Assembly (NCBI GenBank): GCA_015057115.1
Contig: SVEZ01000013.1
Location: forward strand, 1 to 64,000
Source of the DNA: Lachnospiraceae bacterium
GTDB lineage: Bacteria > Bacillota > Clostridia > Lachnospirales > Lachnospiraceae
Reading direction: 5' to 3'
Length of the DNA: 64,000 nucleotides
The notes under the pieces are model-generated. The model searched no databases. It saw only the letters and a list, made by a program, of their open reading frames with translations, and was not told the origin of the DNA. How positions within the stretch are numbered: the stretch's first letter is position 1; each line of letters opens with the position of its first letter. Shown one piece after another: positions 1 to 7,490 of the stretch. The position numbers and the translations under genes are program-made.

Positions 1-41
1 CAAGATAAACACTGGTTTTTGGTGATTTTGTGTAAGAAAAA

Positions 42-61
42 TCCGCGGCAATCGCCGCGGA
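42..61 (-). terminator. Rho-independent terminator of the holin-like toxin transcript
   Basis: Seen: a perfect 8-bp stem (42-49 with 54-61) around a 4-nt loop. Read on the minus strand it is followed directly by a run of five T, the usual form of an intrinsic terminator. It lies about 165 bp past the stop codon of the small toxin gene, so the toxin mRNA would carry a long structured 3' untranslated region. Two more near-perfect hairpins (79-98 and 115-136) lie between the gene and this terminator. Confidence 0.75.
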
Positions 62-154
62 CTTTGTCTACACTCTGTAACAAGCACAAGTGCTTGTTAT
101 CACTTGCGGTCGTCGAATACAAATAAATTTGTATTCTCCTCGTCGCTATTATGG

Positions 155-160
155 TATAAT
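155..160 (+). promoter_or_regulatory. Extended -10 promoter for an antisense RNA
   Basis: Seen: TATAAT at 155-160 preceded by TG at 152-153, which is the extended -10 pattern (TGnTATAAT). There is no good -35 at 17 bp, which extended -10 promoters can tolerate. Initiation near 167 would give a plus-strand RNA running into the 3' end of the opposite-strand toxin gene. Inference from motif only. Confidence 0.6.
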
Positions 161-166
161 ATACAT

Positions 167-257
167 AAATAAGAGCCACCGCGATAGACGGTTGGTTCCA
201 AGTGATGCAAAACGACAATTGCTCAGTTACTTTGGAAGGTTACGGCGATTGTTTTTT
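167..257 (+). ncRNA. Putative antisense antitoxin RNA of a type I toxin-antitoxin locus
   Basis: Seen: an extended -10 element ends at 160, and an intrinsic terminator follows (8-bp stem pairing 215-222 with 245-252, then six T at 252-257). Together they define a short RNA of about 90 nt. It overlaps the last 10 or so codons and the 3' untranslated region of the toxin on the minus strand. Known: many Gram-positive type I systems (for example txpA/RatA) use an antisense RNA overlapping the 3' end of the toxin mRNA. Inference: this RNA would pair with the toxin mRNA and limit its expression. The start point is predicted, not measured. Confidence 0.55.
215..257 (+). terminator. Intrinsic terminator of the antisense RNA
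   Basis: Seen: 215-222 pairs with 245-252 (8 bp, one G-T wobble), immediately followed by T at 252-257. It lies inside the 3' coding part of the opposite-strand toxin gene, which is unusual unless a short plus-strand RNA really ends here. Confidence 0.6.
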
Positions 258-343
258 GCTATGTATATTCCAATACGAATGCCGATGCTGACCATAGTAA
301 CACTGTAGCCAACAAAAGCCATTAACGATAATATATCAAGCAT
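227..343 (-). CDS. Putative holin-like toxin, type I toxin-antitoxin system (38 aa)
   Basis: A 38-residue peptide starting MLDILSLMAFVGYSVTM. It has one hydrophobic, membrane-spanning stretch (about residues 3-29) and a basic, polar tail (KNNRRNLPK). Known: this plan (short acidic start, single helix, charged tail) is that of the 'putative holin-like toxin' group of type I toxins, which insert in the cell membrane. An antisense RNA with its own promoter and terminator covers its 3' end. Oddity: no Shine-Dalgarno is seen before the start, and the upstream DNA turns at once into a decayed esterase gene on the other strand. The toxin's promoter and ribosome site may therefore have been lost in a rearrangement near 344-355. 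It may be a silent remnant. Family call is by pattern, not by search. Confidence 0.6.
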   Translation of the reverse strand: MLDILSLMAFVGYSVTMVSIGIRIGIYIAKNNRRNLPK

Positions 344-360
344 ACGAAATTCGTGCCAGA

Positions 361-712
361 GGAACCAACCGCCTACCGTTATCTGGTAGCTCTTATACAA
401 GCGGAATGTTTTATACCACGAGAAAGGATTCCCTCGGAAGATTTCTGTCCCGCTCTTTTTACGGAAATGATGAGCGAAGCAAAGCCATGGCGGAATACAC
501 CAACCCGGAACATCCGGAAATCATTTATAATATCCCGCCCTGCTATCTGATTACCAGCAAGGCAGATATGCTGGAACGTTACACCTTGGATTTTGCCGGA
601 AAGCGAGCGGGTGGTGGATGAGATTGTGCAGTGGTTCCGGGAACATCAACAGAATAGGAAGCGCCCTCGCAAAGCTACGGGGGCGTTTTTTTTTACAGCG
701 CTGGGCATATAG
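361..712 (+). pseudogene. Remnant of an alpha/beta hydrolase (esterase/lipase) gene
   Basis: Seen: one frame gives a stretch typical of the C-terminal half of HSL-type esterases, including SRSFYGN, NPEHPEI and the strand PPCYLITSKADML that carries the acid of the catalytic triad. At about 599 the reading jumps to the next frame, which continues ESERVVDEIVQWFREH, a typical last helix of these enzymes. So at least one frameshift is present. The N-terminal half (oxyanion loop and GxSxG) is absent; the sequence begins abruptly where the toxin locus ends. No start codon or ribosome site fits. Inference: a truncated, frameshifted gene fragment that makes no working enzyme. Confidence 0.7.
662..694 (+). 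terminator. Intrinsic terminator after the esterase remnant
   Basis: Seen: an 8-bp GC-rich stem (662-669 with 678-685, one G-T pair) with an 8-nt loop and nine T at 686-694. It overlaps the decayed 3' end of the esterase remnant and is probably its original terminator. Confidence 0.75.
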
Positions 713-836
713 AGAAAAAGTCGCTGAGGCGCCCAGCCAAAGAAGAAAATCTGGGCATATAGAAAAAAGTCGCTGAGCCGCCCAGCCAAAGAAGAAAATC
801 TGGGCATATAGAGAAAAAGTTGCTGAGGCGCCCAGC
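701..836 (+). repeat. Three tandem 49-50 bp hairpin-forming repeats
   Basis: Seen: units start at 701, 751 and 800 and are nearly identical. Each begins CTGGGCATATAGA and contains its own inverted repeat (CTGGGC with GCCCAG about 20 nt later), so each can fold into a hairpin. Units 1 and 2 share the linker CAAAGAAGAAAAT; unit 3 runs into the spoVAC promoter. No coding sense was found. The fixed period and lack of unique spacers argue against CRISPR. Function unknown. Confidence 0.8.
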
Positions 837-841
837 ATTTT

Positions 842-871
842 GTATATTGCAGCGCGGCGCTGCACATACTG
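842..871 (+). promoter_or_regulatory. Sigma-G (forespore) type promoter for spoVAC
   Basis: Seen: GTATA at 842-846, an 18-bp spacer, then CATACTG at 865-871. Known: sigma-G promoters in Bacillus have a -35 like GHATR and a -10 like CATnnTA about 18 bp apart, and spoVA operons are sigma-G dependent. The spacer is itself a perfect inverted repeat (848-855 with 857-864). A strong ribosome site (aggag) follows at about 884. Inference from consensus; the sigma factor was not tested. Confidence 0.55.
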
Positions 872-895
872 AAGAAAAAAACAGGAGATTTCAGT

Positions 896-1348
896 ATGGA
901 AGCAGAAACGAAAAAGGAACAGCGAAACGAAGAATACAATAAAATGGTAAAAGAGGTCACCCCCACCCACAGCCTGCCGGTGAATATGGCGAAGGCATTT
1001 TTGGTGGGAGGAGCAATCTGCACCCTGGGGCAGGGGATTTTAAACTATATTCTGTCCATGGGGATTGAGGAAAAAGATGCCTATGGTTACACAGGGGTGG
1101 TATTGATTTTGCTAAGCGTGCTTTTGACCGGTTTTAACATTTATCCAAGTCTGGCGACCTTTGGCGGAGCGGGGGCGCTGGTGCCGATTACCGGATTTGC
1201 CAATGGGGTAGCATCCTGCGCCATCGAGTATAAGGCGGAGGGACAGGTTTTCGGAATCGGATGTAAAATTTTTACCATTGCGGGACCGGTGATTTTGTAC
1301 GGAATCGTGGTGAGTGCGTTGGCGGGATTGATTTACTGGATGGTGTGA
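896..1348 (+). CDS. spoVAC: Stage V sporulation protein AC
   Basis: A 150-residue membrane protein of the SpoVA channel, which moves dipicolinic acid into the forespore during sporulation and lets it out at germination. SpoVAC is reported to act as a mechanosensitive element of this channel. Seen: a charged N-terminal 30 residues, then about four hydrophobic helices; the stretch FGGAGALVPITGFANG is a SpoVAC hallmark. Full length for the family. The start is fixed by AGGAG 8 nt upstream. It stands alone here: spoVAD is 3 kb and spoVAE 6.7 kb downstream with unrelated genes between, whereas in most spore formers they are adjacent. A sigma-G-like promoter lies just upstream. Confidence 0.92.
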   Translation: MEAETKKEQRNEEYNKMVKEVTPTHSLPVNMAKAFLVGGAICTLGQGILNYILSMGIEEKDAYGYTGVVLILLSVLLTGFNIYPSLATFGGAGALVPITGFANGVASCAIEYKAEGQVFGIGCKIFTIAGPVILYGIVVSALAGLIYWMV

Positions 1349-1394
1349 AATTGAGGAATTGTACCGTAAATTCTAAGTGAACATGGAAATTTCA

Positions 1395-1423
1395 TAGACT
1401 TTTCAGTGAAAAAGCGTTATGAT
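1395..1423 (+). promoter_or_regulatory. Vegetative promoter for pckA
   Basis: Seen: TAGACT at 1395-1400, 17-bp spacer, TATGAT at 1418-1423 (4/6 and 5/6 matches to sigma-A consensus). It gives a leader of about 70 nt before the pckA start. No terminator separates spoVAC from this promoter, so some read-through is possible. Confidence 0.55.
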
Positions 1424-1502
1424 AGATGTGTATGAGATTGCAAACGAGGATGATGAGAAGTGCCAAAAATCATCCGCGAAATATTATAACAGGAGGGTTT
1501 CT

Positions 1503-3107
1503 ATGAAAAACTTAGATTTAGCAAAATATGGTATTACCGGTGCGACTGAAATCGTACACAATCCATCTTATGAATTGCTTTTTGAAGAAGAAACAAAGGA
1601 CGGACTTACCGGATATGAAGTAGGTCAGGTCAGTGAACTGGGAGCAGTGAACGTTATGACCGGAATCTACACCGGACGTTCCCCAAAAGATAAATTTATC
1701 GTTATGGATGAAAACTCAAAGGACACTGTATGGTGGACTTCCGAGGAGTATAAGAACGACAACCATCCGGCTTCCGAAGAAACCTGGAAAGCAGTTAAGG
1801 AAATCGCGGTAAAAGAGCTTTGCAATAAGAAACTGTATGTTGTAGATGCTTTCTGCGGTGCTAACGAAGATACCCGTATGGCAGTCCGTTTTATTATGGA
1901 AGTGGCTTGGCAGGCACATTTCATTAAGAACATGTTCATCCAGCCTACAGAGAAGGAATTAGAGAATTTTGAGCCGGACTTCGTGGTTTATAATGCAAGT
2001 AAGGCAAAAGTTGAGAATTATAAGGAGCTTGGATTAAATTCCGAAACTGCAGTAGTCTTCAACATCACCAGCCGCGAGCAGGTTATTATCAATACCTGGT
2101 ACGGCGGAGAAATGAAGAAGGGTATGTTCTCTATGATGAACTACTACCTGCCGTTAAAAGGAATTGCAGCAATGCATTGTTCCGCAAATACCGATATGGA
2201 TGGCAAGAATACCGCTATCTTCTTTGGATTATCCGGAACCGGAAAGACCACACTTTCCACCGATCCAAAGAGACTTTTGATTGGTGATGACGAGCATGGT
2301 TGGGATGATAACGGTGTATTCAACTTTGAAGGTGGATGCTATGCCAAGGTTATTAACCTGGATAAAGAGTCCGAGCCGGATATTTATAATGCCATCAAGC
2401 GTAATGCATTATTGGAAAATGTTACCTTGGATAAGGATGGTAAAATCGATTTCGCAGATAAGAGCGTAACCGAGAACACCCGTGTATCTTATCCGATCAA
2501 CCATATTGAGAAGATCGTTCGTCCGAAATCCGCAGCACCGGCAGCAGAAAATGTAATCTTTTTATCTGCGGATGCTTTTGGCGTATTACCGCCGGTTTCC
2601 ATTTTGACACCGGAACAGACCCAGTACTACTTCTTAAGCGGATTTACCGCAAAATTAGCAGGAACCGAGCGCGGTATTACCGAGCCGACACCAACCTTCT
2701 CCGCTTGTTTCGGTCAGGCTTTCTTAGAGCTTCATCCTACCAAGTATGCAGAAGAACTGGTTAAGAGAATGAAAGCAAATGGTGCAAAAGCGTACCTTGT
2801 AAATACCGGATGGAACGGAACCGGCAAACGTATTTCCATTAAGGATACCCGTGGAATTATTGATGCAATCCTTAACGGTGATATCAATAAGGCTCCGACT
2901 AAGCAGTTACCGATGTTCAATCTGGAGATTCCAACCGAGTTAAACGGTGTGGATACCAAGATTTTGGATCCGAGAGATACGTATGCAGACCCATCCGAAT
3001 GGGAAGCAAAAGCAAAAGATCTTGCCGGACGTTTTGTAAAGAATTTTGCAAAATATGAAGGTAACGAAGCTGGTAAGGCTTTGGTTAAGGCAGGACCGAC
3101 TCTGTAA
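1503..3107 (+). CDS. pckA: Phosphoenolpyruvate carboxykinase (ATP)
   Basis: Interconverts oxaloacetate and phosphoenolpyruvate with ATP/ADP. In fermentative anaerobes it often runs toward oxaloacetate, saving ATP during CO2 fixation to succinate or amino acids. Seen: 534 residues, the usual size. It has the kinase loop GLSGTGKT at 242-249, the GDDEHGW metal-binding segment soon after, and the RVSYPINHI and TAKLAGTE family signatures. An upstream in-frame ATG at 1419 is rejected because the ribosome site AGGAGGGT sits just before 1503 and the family N-terminus starts there. It splits spoVAC from the rest of the spoVA genes. It has its own promoter and a strong terminator, so it is a single-gene unit. 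Confidence 0.97.
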   Translation: MKNLDLAKYGITGATEIVHNPSYELLFEEETKDGLTGYEVGQVSELGAVNVMTGIYTGRSPKDKFIVMDENSKDTVWWTSEEYKNDNHPASEETWKAVKEIAVKELCNKKLYVVDAFCGANEDTRMAVRFIMEVAWQAHFIKNMFIQPTEKELENFEPDFVVYNASKAKVENYKELGLNSETAVVFNITSREQVIINTWYGGEMKKGMFSMMNYYLPLKGIAAMHCSANTDMDGKNTAIFFGLSGTGKTTLSTDPKRLLIGDDEHGWDDNGVFNFEGGCYAKVINLDKESEPDIYNAIKRNALLENVTLDKDGKIDFADKSVTENTRVSYPINHIEKIVRPKSAAPAAENVIFLSADAFGVLPPVSILTPEQTQYYFLSGFTAKLAGTERGITEPTPTFSACFGQAFLELHPTKYAEELVKRMKANGAKAYLVNTGWNGTGKRISIKDTRGIIDAILNGDINKAPTKQLPMFNLEIPTELNGVDTKILDPRDTYADPSEWEAKAKDLAGRFVKNFAKYEGNEAGKALVKAGPTL

Positions 3108-3124
3108 AAAGAATTTTGGCAGGT

Positions 3125-3165
3125 CATGGGAAGTGGGCGAGCTGCTTCCCATGGCTTTTTGTTTT
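3125..3165 (+). terminator. Intrinsic terminator of pckA
   Basis: Seen: 9-bp stem (3125-3133 with 3145-3153), 11-nt loop, followed by a T-rich tract (GCTTTTTGTTTT). Confidence 0.85.
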
Positions 3166-3227
3166 CTTATGACAGATTGTCAGCCGACACCCGACACAAC
3201 AATACAAAAGTCAAAGGAGAAACTTGC

Positions 3228-4382
3228 ATGACGAAGAAATTGTATGATGAGAAACCATACGAAAGTCGATTTGCGGCGCAAGTGGCGGACGTAAAAAAGG
3301 AAAAGGGAAAGACCTATGTGACACTGAATCAAACCCTGTTCTTCCCGGAGGAGGGCGGTCAGTCCCCGGATACCGGAATTCTGGCGGGGTTCCCGGTGGA
3401 AGATGTACAGATTAAGGATGGCATAATATGGCACACGTTGCCGGAGGATGCAGAAGTGAAGGAAGGACAGCAGGTGGAAGGGGAGATTGATTTTTCCCAT
3501 CGATACGACCTGATGCAGCATCATTCCGGGGAGCATTTGTTTTCCGGACTGGTTTATGGAAAATATGGATACAACAACGTGGGCTTCCATCTGACGGAAG
3601 AAATTATGACGGTGGATTATTCCGGCCCTCTTTCCGAAGAACAGCTTTTGGAATTGGAAAAAGAGGCAAACGAGGCAATTTGGAAGAATTTGCCTATTAT
3701 CTGCGAATATCCGTCAAAAGAAGTGTTGGCGCAAACTGAGTATCGCAGCAAAAAAGAAATCGACGGAGCCATCCGCCTGGTGACAGTGAAGGACGTGGAT
3801 ATTTGCGCCTGCTGCGCACCTCATGTAAGAAGCACCGGAGAAGTTGGAATGCTGACCATAACCGGTTGGGAGAATTATAAAGGCGGCATTCGCATTACCC
3901 TTTGCTGTGGAAAACGGGCGGTGGCAGCCATGCAGGAAAACCGCAGGGTGGTAAAAGATAGTATGAAGAGTCTTTCTACCAAAGCAGAGGATGTGACTGC
4001 AGCCATCGACAGATTAAAGGAAGAAATTGCAAGCCTGAAAATGGGAAAAGGAGCAATTTTGGAAGAAATGATTACTATGAAGGCATCTTTGCTTGAGGCA
4101 AAACCGGTAATCGTGGAATTTGTGGAAGGGTATGACCAAAACGCCCAGCGTCAGTACGTGAACGTTTTAAGTGAAAAAGCGCAAAAACTGGCAGCAGTAC
4201 TTGTTAAGACTCAGGAGAATACATACCGCTACATGATGGCAAGCACCACCATGGATGTAAAAGCTCTGCAGGGAGAATTAAAAGATAAATTTGAAGCTAA
4301 AGGTGGCGGAAAGCCCCCAATGATTCAGGGTACCCTGGTGGGAGTACCGGAAAAAATCGCGGCATTTCTGGAAAACTGTTAG
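3228..4382 (+). CDS. Alanyl-tRNA editing protein, AlaX type with DHHA1-like C-terminus
   Basis: Predicted trans-editing enzyme that removes serine or glycine wrongly attached to tRNA-Ala. Seen: 384 residues. The AlaRS-type editing domain carries the zinc motif HHSGEH (H99 and H103) and the second half CACCAPHV near residue 192. Next comes a coiled-coil stretch (KAEDVTAAIDRLKEEIASLK), then a C-terminal segment ending GGGKPPMIQGTLVG that resembles the DHHA1 domain of alanyl-tRNA synthetase. This is the long AlaX form. The start at 3228 is chosen because AAAGGAGA precedes it; the longer frame upstream runs through the pckA terminator. It lies upstream of spoVAD with a 57-bp gap. Confidence 0.88.
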   Translation: MTKKLYDEKPYESRFAAQVADVKKEKGKTYVTLNQTLFFPEEGGQSPDTGILAGFPVEDVQIKDGIIWHTLPEDAEVKEGQQVEGEIDFSHRYDLMQHHSGEHLFSGLVYGKYGYNNVGFHLTEEIMTVDYSGPLSEEQLLELEKEANEAIWKNLPIICEYPSKEVLAQTEYRSKKEIDGAIRLVTVKDVDICACCAPHVRSTGEVGMLTITGWENYKGGIRITLCCGKRAVAAMQENRRVVKDSMKSLSTKAEDVTAAIDRLKEEIASLKMGKGAILEEMITMKASLLEAKPVIVEFVEGYDQNAQRQYVNVLSEKAQKLAAVLVKTQENTYRYMMASTTMDVKALQGELKDKFEAKGGGKPPMIQGTLVGVPEKIAAFLENC

Positions 4383-4439
4383 TATATTGCCTGTGAATGT
4401 GGATATCCTATCTGAAGAAATTACAGAAAGGAGAGCTAC

Positions 4440-5459
4440 ATGCAGCAGGCAATAGGAAAGCAAAGTATTGCGTTTGAAAAACCACCCACCATAGAGGTCT
4501 ATGCCTCCATTGCAGGAAAAAAGGAGGGGGAAGGTCCCTTAGGGAGGGGTTTTGACTATATCGAAGAAGATGATTATTTCGGAGCCGACACCTGGGAGGG
4601 AGCGGAAAGCGCCTTGCAGACCAGACTTTTGGCAAAAGTAATGGAGAAGGGGAAGGTAAAAGCTAAGGATATTCGCTATGTGTTTGCAGGTGACTTGCTT
4701 GGACAAGATATTGCCACCTCCTTTGGGGTTATGGATTTTCAGATTCCACTTTTCGGCATTTACGGAGCCTGCTCCACTGCGGGGGAAGCACTTGGTTTGG
4801 GAGCCATGACGGTGGCAGCAGGATATGCGAAAAAAGTGGCTTGCCTTACCAGTAGTCATTTTGCCTCAGCGGAGCGTCAGTTCCGCTATCCTCTGGAGTA
4901 TGCAGGGCAGCGGCCGGTTTCCGCAACCTGGACGGTAACGGGAGGGGGAGCCTATCTTTTGTCAGATAATCCGGGGAAAATTAAAATTACCGGCATCACC
5001 ACCGGCTGCATCTACGACTACGGTGTGAAGGACTCCATGAATATGGGAGCGGCTATGGCACCGGCGGCAGCGGCGTTGATAAAAGCAAACCTTTCGGATT
5101 TTAACCGAAGCCCCGGGGACTATGATCGAATCGTAACCGGAGATTTGGGTTTGGTGGGCAAAACCCTTTTGCTGGAGCTTTTGCAAAGGGATGGAATTGC
5201 TATTGAAAAACAGCATGAAGACTGTGGTATCATGATTTTTGACAATGAAAAACAGGAAACCGGAAGCGGGGGAAGTGGCTGCGGATGTGCGGCGTCCACT
5301 TTGGCGGCACATTTTTTACCAAAAATTGAAAGTGGAGAATATAAGCGGATTTTGTTTGTGCCAACGGGAGCGCTTTTATCCCCGGTGAGCTTTAACGAAG
5401 GAAACTCGGTTCCGGGAATTGCTCATGGAGTTGTGATTGAAACGGCAGAGGAGCTATGA
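4440..5459 (+). CDS. spoVAD: Stage V sporulation protein AD
   Basis: Soluble or peripheral part of the SpoVA dipicolinic-acid channel; SpoVAD binds dipicolinic acid directly. The fold is that of thiolase/ketosynthase enzymes. Seen: 339 residues, full length, with the family blocks FGADTWEGAES, GDLLGQDIATSFG, YGACSTAGEAL and SSHFASAERQFRYPLEYG-like. The cysteine in GACSTA is at the position of the thiolase nucleophile. The start is fixed by GAAAGGAG upstream. It follows the alanyl-tRNA editing gene and precedes an ABC exporter rather than spoVAE, so the cluster is interrupted on both sides. The upstream gap shares the string GTATATTGC with the spoVAC promoter, but no clean sigma-G -10 was found at the right spacing. 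Confidence 0.95.
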   Translation: MQQAIGKQSIAFEKPPTIEVYASIAGKKEGEGPLGRGFDYIEEDDYFGADTWEGAESALQTRLLAKVMEKGKVKAKDIRYVFAGDLLGQDIATSFGVMDFQIPLFGIYGACSTAGEALGLGAMTVAAGYAKKVACLTSSHFASAERQFRYPLEYAGQRPVSATWTVTGGGAYLLSDNPGKIKITGITTGCIYDYGVKDSMNMGAAMAPAAAALIKANLSDFNRSPGDYDRIVTGDLGLVGKTLLLELLQRDGIAIEKQHEDCGIMIFDNEKQETGSGGSGCGCAASTLAAHFLPKIESGEYKRILFVPTGALLSPVSFNEGNSVPGIAHGVVIETAEEL

Positions 5460-5468
5460 TATACTAGG

Positions 5469-5494
5469 GTAAAGTGAGCAACCGCTCATTTTAC
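5469..5494 (+). other. Hairpin between spoVAD and the ABC exporter genes
   Basis: Seen: an 11-bp stem (5469-5479 with 5484-5494, one G-T pair) around a 4-nt loop. No T-run follows, so it is a weak terminator candidate or an mRNA processing/stability structure. Confidence 0.5.
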
Positions 5495-5522
5495 GACATG
5501 AGAAAATAGAAAGGAAGAACGT

Positions 5523-6299
5523 ATGGAAGAAATCTTACGAGTTGAGAATGTCTCCAAAACCTTTAAGCTTTCCAGTAAACAGATGAAGTTGGAAAAAACT
5601 AAGGATAAGAAAAAGGTAGCAGTGAATAACGTAAGCTTTTCAGCATACGAAGGGGAAATATTCGGATTGCTGGGACCTAACGGTGCCGGTAAAACAACAA
5701 CCCTTCGTATGATTGCAACCTTAATCAAGCCGGATGGCGGAGATATTCATGTGGAAGGAAAAAGTTCGGTAAAGGAGCCGGTGGCGGTGCGCCAGCGAAT
5801 CGGTTTTCTTACCAGTGAATTAAAGTTGGAGGACTTTTTTACTCCCAACTATTTATTTGATTATTTTGCAACCCTGCATGGCGTAGATGCCCAGACTACG
5901 AAGGAGCGGAAGAAAGAGCTTTTTGACCGCTTCGGCATTAGCGAGTTTGCAGAGGTGAAGGTGGCAAATCTGTCTACCGGAATGAAGCAGAAGGTGTCCT
6001 TGGTGGTATCCATCGCCCATGACCCGAACTTCATTATTTTTGACGAACCTACCAATGGTTTGGATGTTATTACCGCTAAGGTGGTAACGGACTTTTTAAA
6101 GGATCTGAAGGAAGAGGGCAAAAGCATTATTCTGTCCACTCACATTTTTGAGCTGGTAGAAAAGCTTTGCGATCGGGTTGGCGTCATTATTGACGGTAAG
6201 CTGGTTACCTGCGGCAATCTTGAGGAAATCAAGGACGGCAAGACTCTGGAAGATCGCTTTTTTGAAATCTATGAGGAAACGGTAGGTGAGATTGCATGA
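5523..6299 (+). CDS. ABC transporter ATP-binding protein, NatA-like
   Basis: ATPase subunit of an ABC-2 type exporter. Seen: 258 residues with Walker A GPNGAGKTTT (about 57-66), signature LSTGMKQ, Walker B IIFDEPTNGLD and the switch histidine in LSTHI. A 20-residue lysine-rich insert follows the first strand (SKQMKLEKTKDKKK). The stop overlaps the start of the permease gene by 4 bp (ATGA), so the two are translationally coupled. Family knowledge: closest in plan to NatA of the Bacillus Na+-export NatAB pair, but substrate cannot be told from sequence. Confidence 0.85.
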   Translation: MEEILRVENVSKTFKLSSKQMKLEKTKDKKKVAVNNVSFSAYEGEIFGLLGPNGAGKTTTLRMIATLIKPDGGDIHVEGKSSVKEPVAVRQRIGFLTSELKLEDFFTPNYLFDYFATLHGVDAQTTKERKKELFDRFGISEFAEVKVANLSTGMKQKVSLVVSIAHDPNFIIFDEPTNGLDVITAKVVTDFLKDLKEEGKSIILSTHIFELVEKLCDRVGVIIDGKLVTCGNLEEIKDGKTLEDRFFEIYEETVGEIA

Positions 6300-7480
6300 G
6301 AAGTGAATTGTTGACAATTATTAAAAAAGAATTTCGCCGTTTTTTCGGTGATAAGCGTCTGTTTTTCTCAACCGTAATCCTGCCGGGCCTGATTATTTTC
6401 ATCATGTATACCTTGATGGGTCAGCTGATGGCGGATTTCTTGAAACCGGATGAGAGCTATAAGCCAAAGGTTTACGTGTGTAACGAACCGGAATCGGCAA
6501 AACAGATTCTAAAATCCATGAACATTACATATCATGAAGTGAAGCTGGGGCAAACCGCTTCTGTCAAACAGAAAATCGAGGATCAGAAAGCGGATCTGCT
6601 GTTGGTGTATCCGGATGATTTTGACGAACTGGTAGCAAAATATGATGCCATTGCCAGTGGGGAAAAAGCGCCGGAAATCGAGATGTTTTATAACTCCGCA
6701 GCGAAGGAGTCGGAAGCACTTTTTAAAACCTTAACCACAGCTTACGATTCCTATGAAACTACCATGTCAAACAAGTTTGATATCAATGCGGATCAGGATG
6801 TGAAGTTTGATTTGGCAACGGAAGAAGATTCTACTGCCCAGGTATTTGCCATGTTGGTTCCCATGCTTTTGGTGATGATGCTGATGAGCGGCTGTATGGC
6901 GGTGGCTCCGGATGCCATTGCCGGTGAGAAAGAGCGTGGCACCATGGCAACCTTACTGGTTACGCCGGTAAAACGAAGCAGTATTGCATTGGGTAAGGTT
7001 ATCAGTCTTTCTGTTTTTGCCTTGCTAAGTGGAATTTCCAGTACAACAGGTGTGCTGTTATCTTTACCGAAGCTTATGAGCGGTGGCGAGGAGAACCTGT
7101 CTGCCAGTGTATATACTGTAGGAGATTATGCAGCATTGGCGGTTTCTATTTTGGCAACCGTGCTTTGCATTATCAGTATTTTCTCTATAGTTTCTACTTT
7201 CGCAAAAAGTGTGAAGGAGGCGGGAAGCTATTCCACTCCGATTATGCTGGTGGGAACGGTAGTAGCAGTGGTATCCTCAATGGGAAGTTCAGAACATTCC
7301 CTTAAATTGTTCACAATTCCTATATACAATAGTGCTATGCTATTTAGTGGAATCTTTTCAATGAAATATACTATGGCGCAGGTGGGGGTAACTGTAGCGT
7401 CAAACCTGGTGCTTGCCATAGTTTGTGTATATATCATGACACGAATGTTTAACAGCGAAAAAATAATGTTTTCAAGATAG
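6296..7480 (+). CDS. ABC-2 type permease, NatB-like
   Basis: Membrane partner of the preceding ATPase. Seen: 394 residues. One N-terminal helix (FFSTVILPGLIIFIMYTLMG) is followed by a large outside domain of about 150 residues, then about five clustered C-terminal helices. The coupling segment AGEKERGTMATLLVTP is typical of NatB/YhaP-type permeases. It overlaps the ATPase gene by 4 bp and is followed 10 bp later by the flavin reductase gene with a good ribosome site (GGGAGG), suggesting a three-gene operon. Substrate unknown; sodium, drugs or peptides are all possible. Confidence 0.82.
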   Translation: MRSELLTIIKKEFRRFFGDKRLFFSTVILPGLIIFIMYTLMGQLMADFLKPDESYKPKVYVCNEPESAKQILKSMNITYHEVKLGQTASVKQKIEDQKADLLLVYPDDFDELVAKYDAIASGEKAPEIEMFYNSAAKESEALFKTLTTAYDSYETTMSNKFDINADQDVKFDLATEEDSTAQVFAMLVPMLLVMMLMSGCMAVAPDAIAGEKERGTMATLLVTPVKRSSIALGKVISLSVFALLSGISSTTGVLLSLPKLMSGGEENLSASVYTVGDYAALAVSILATVLCIISIFSIVSTFAKSVKEAGSYSTPIMLVGTVVAVVSSMGSSEHSLKLFTIPIYNSAMLFSGIFSMKYTMAQVGVTVASNLVLAIVCVYIMTRMFNSEKIMFSR

Positions 7481-7490
7481 GGAGGTTGCT

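Noticed and set aside
701-836. Possible CRISPR array
   Set aside because: The units are contiguous 49-50 bp repeats without unique spacers and there are no cas genes in the window.
551-1023. Minus-strand open frames of 125-139 codons across the tandem repeats
   Set aside because: They owe their length to the repeated sequence, read against spoVAC, and have repeated low-information peptides and no ribosome site.
5523-7480. Firm call as a sodium exporter NatAB
   Set aside because: Only general ABC-2 exporter features can be seen; substrate is not readable from the sequence.
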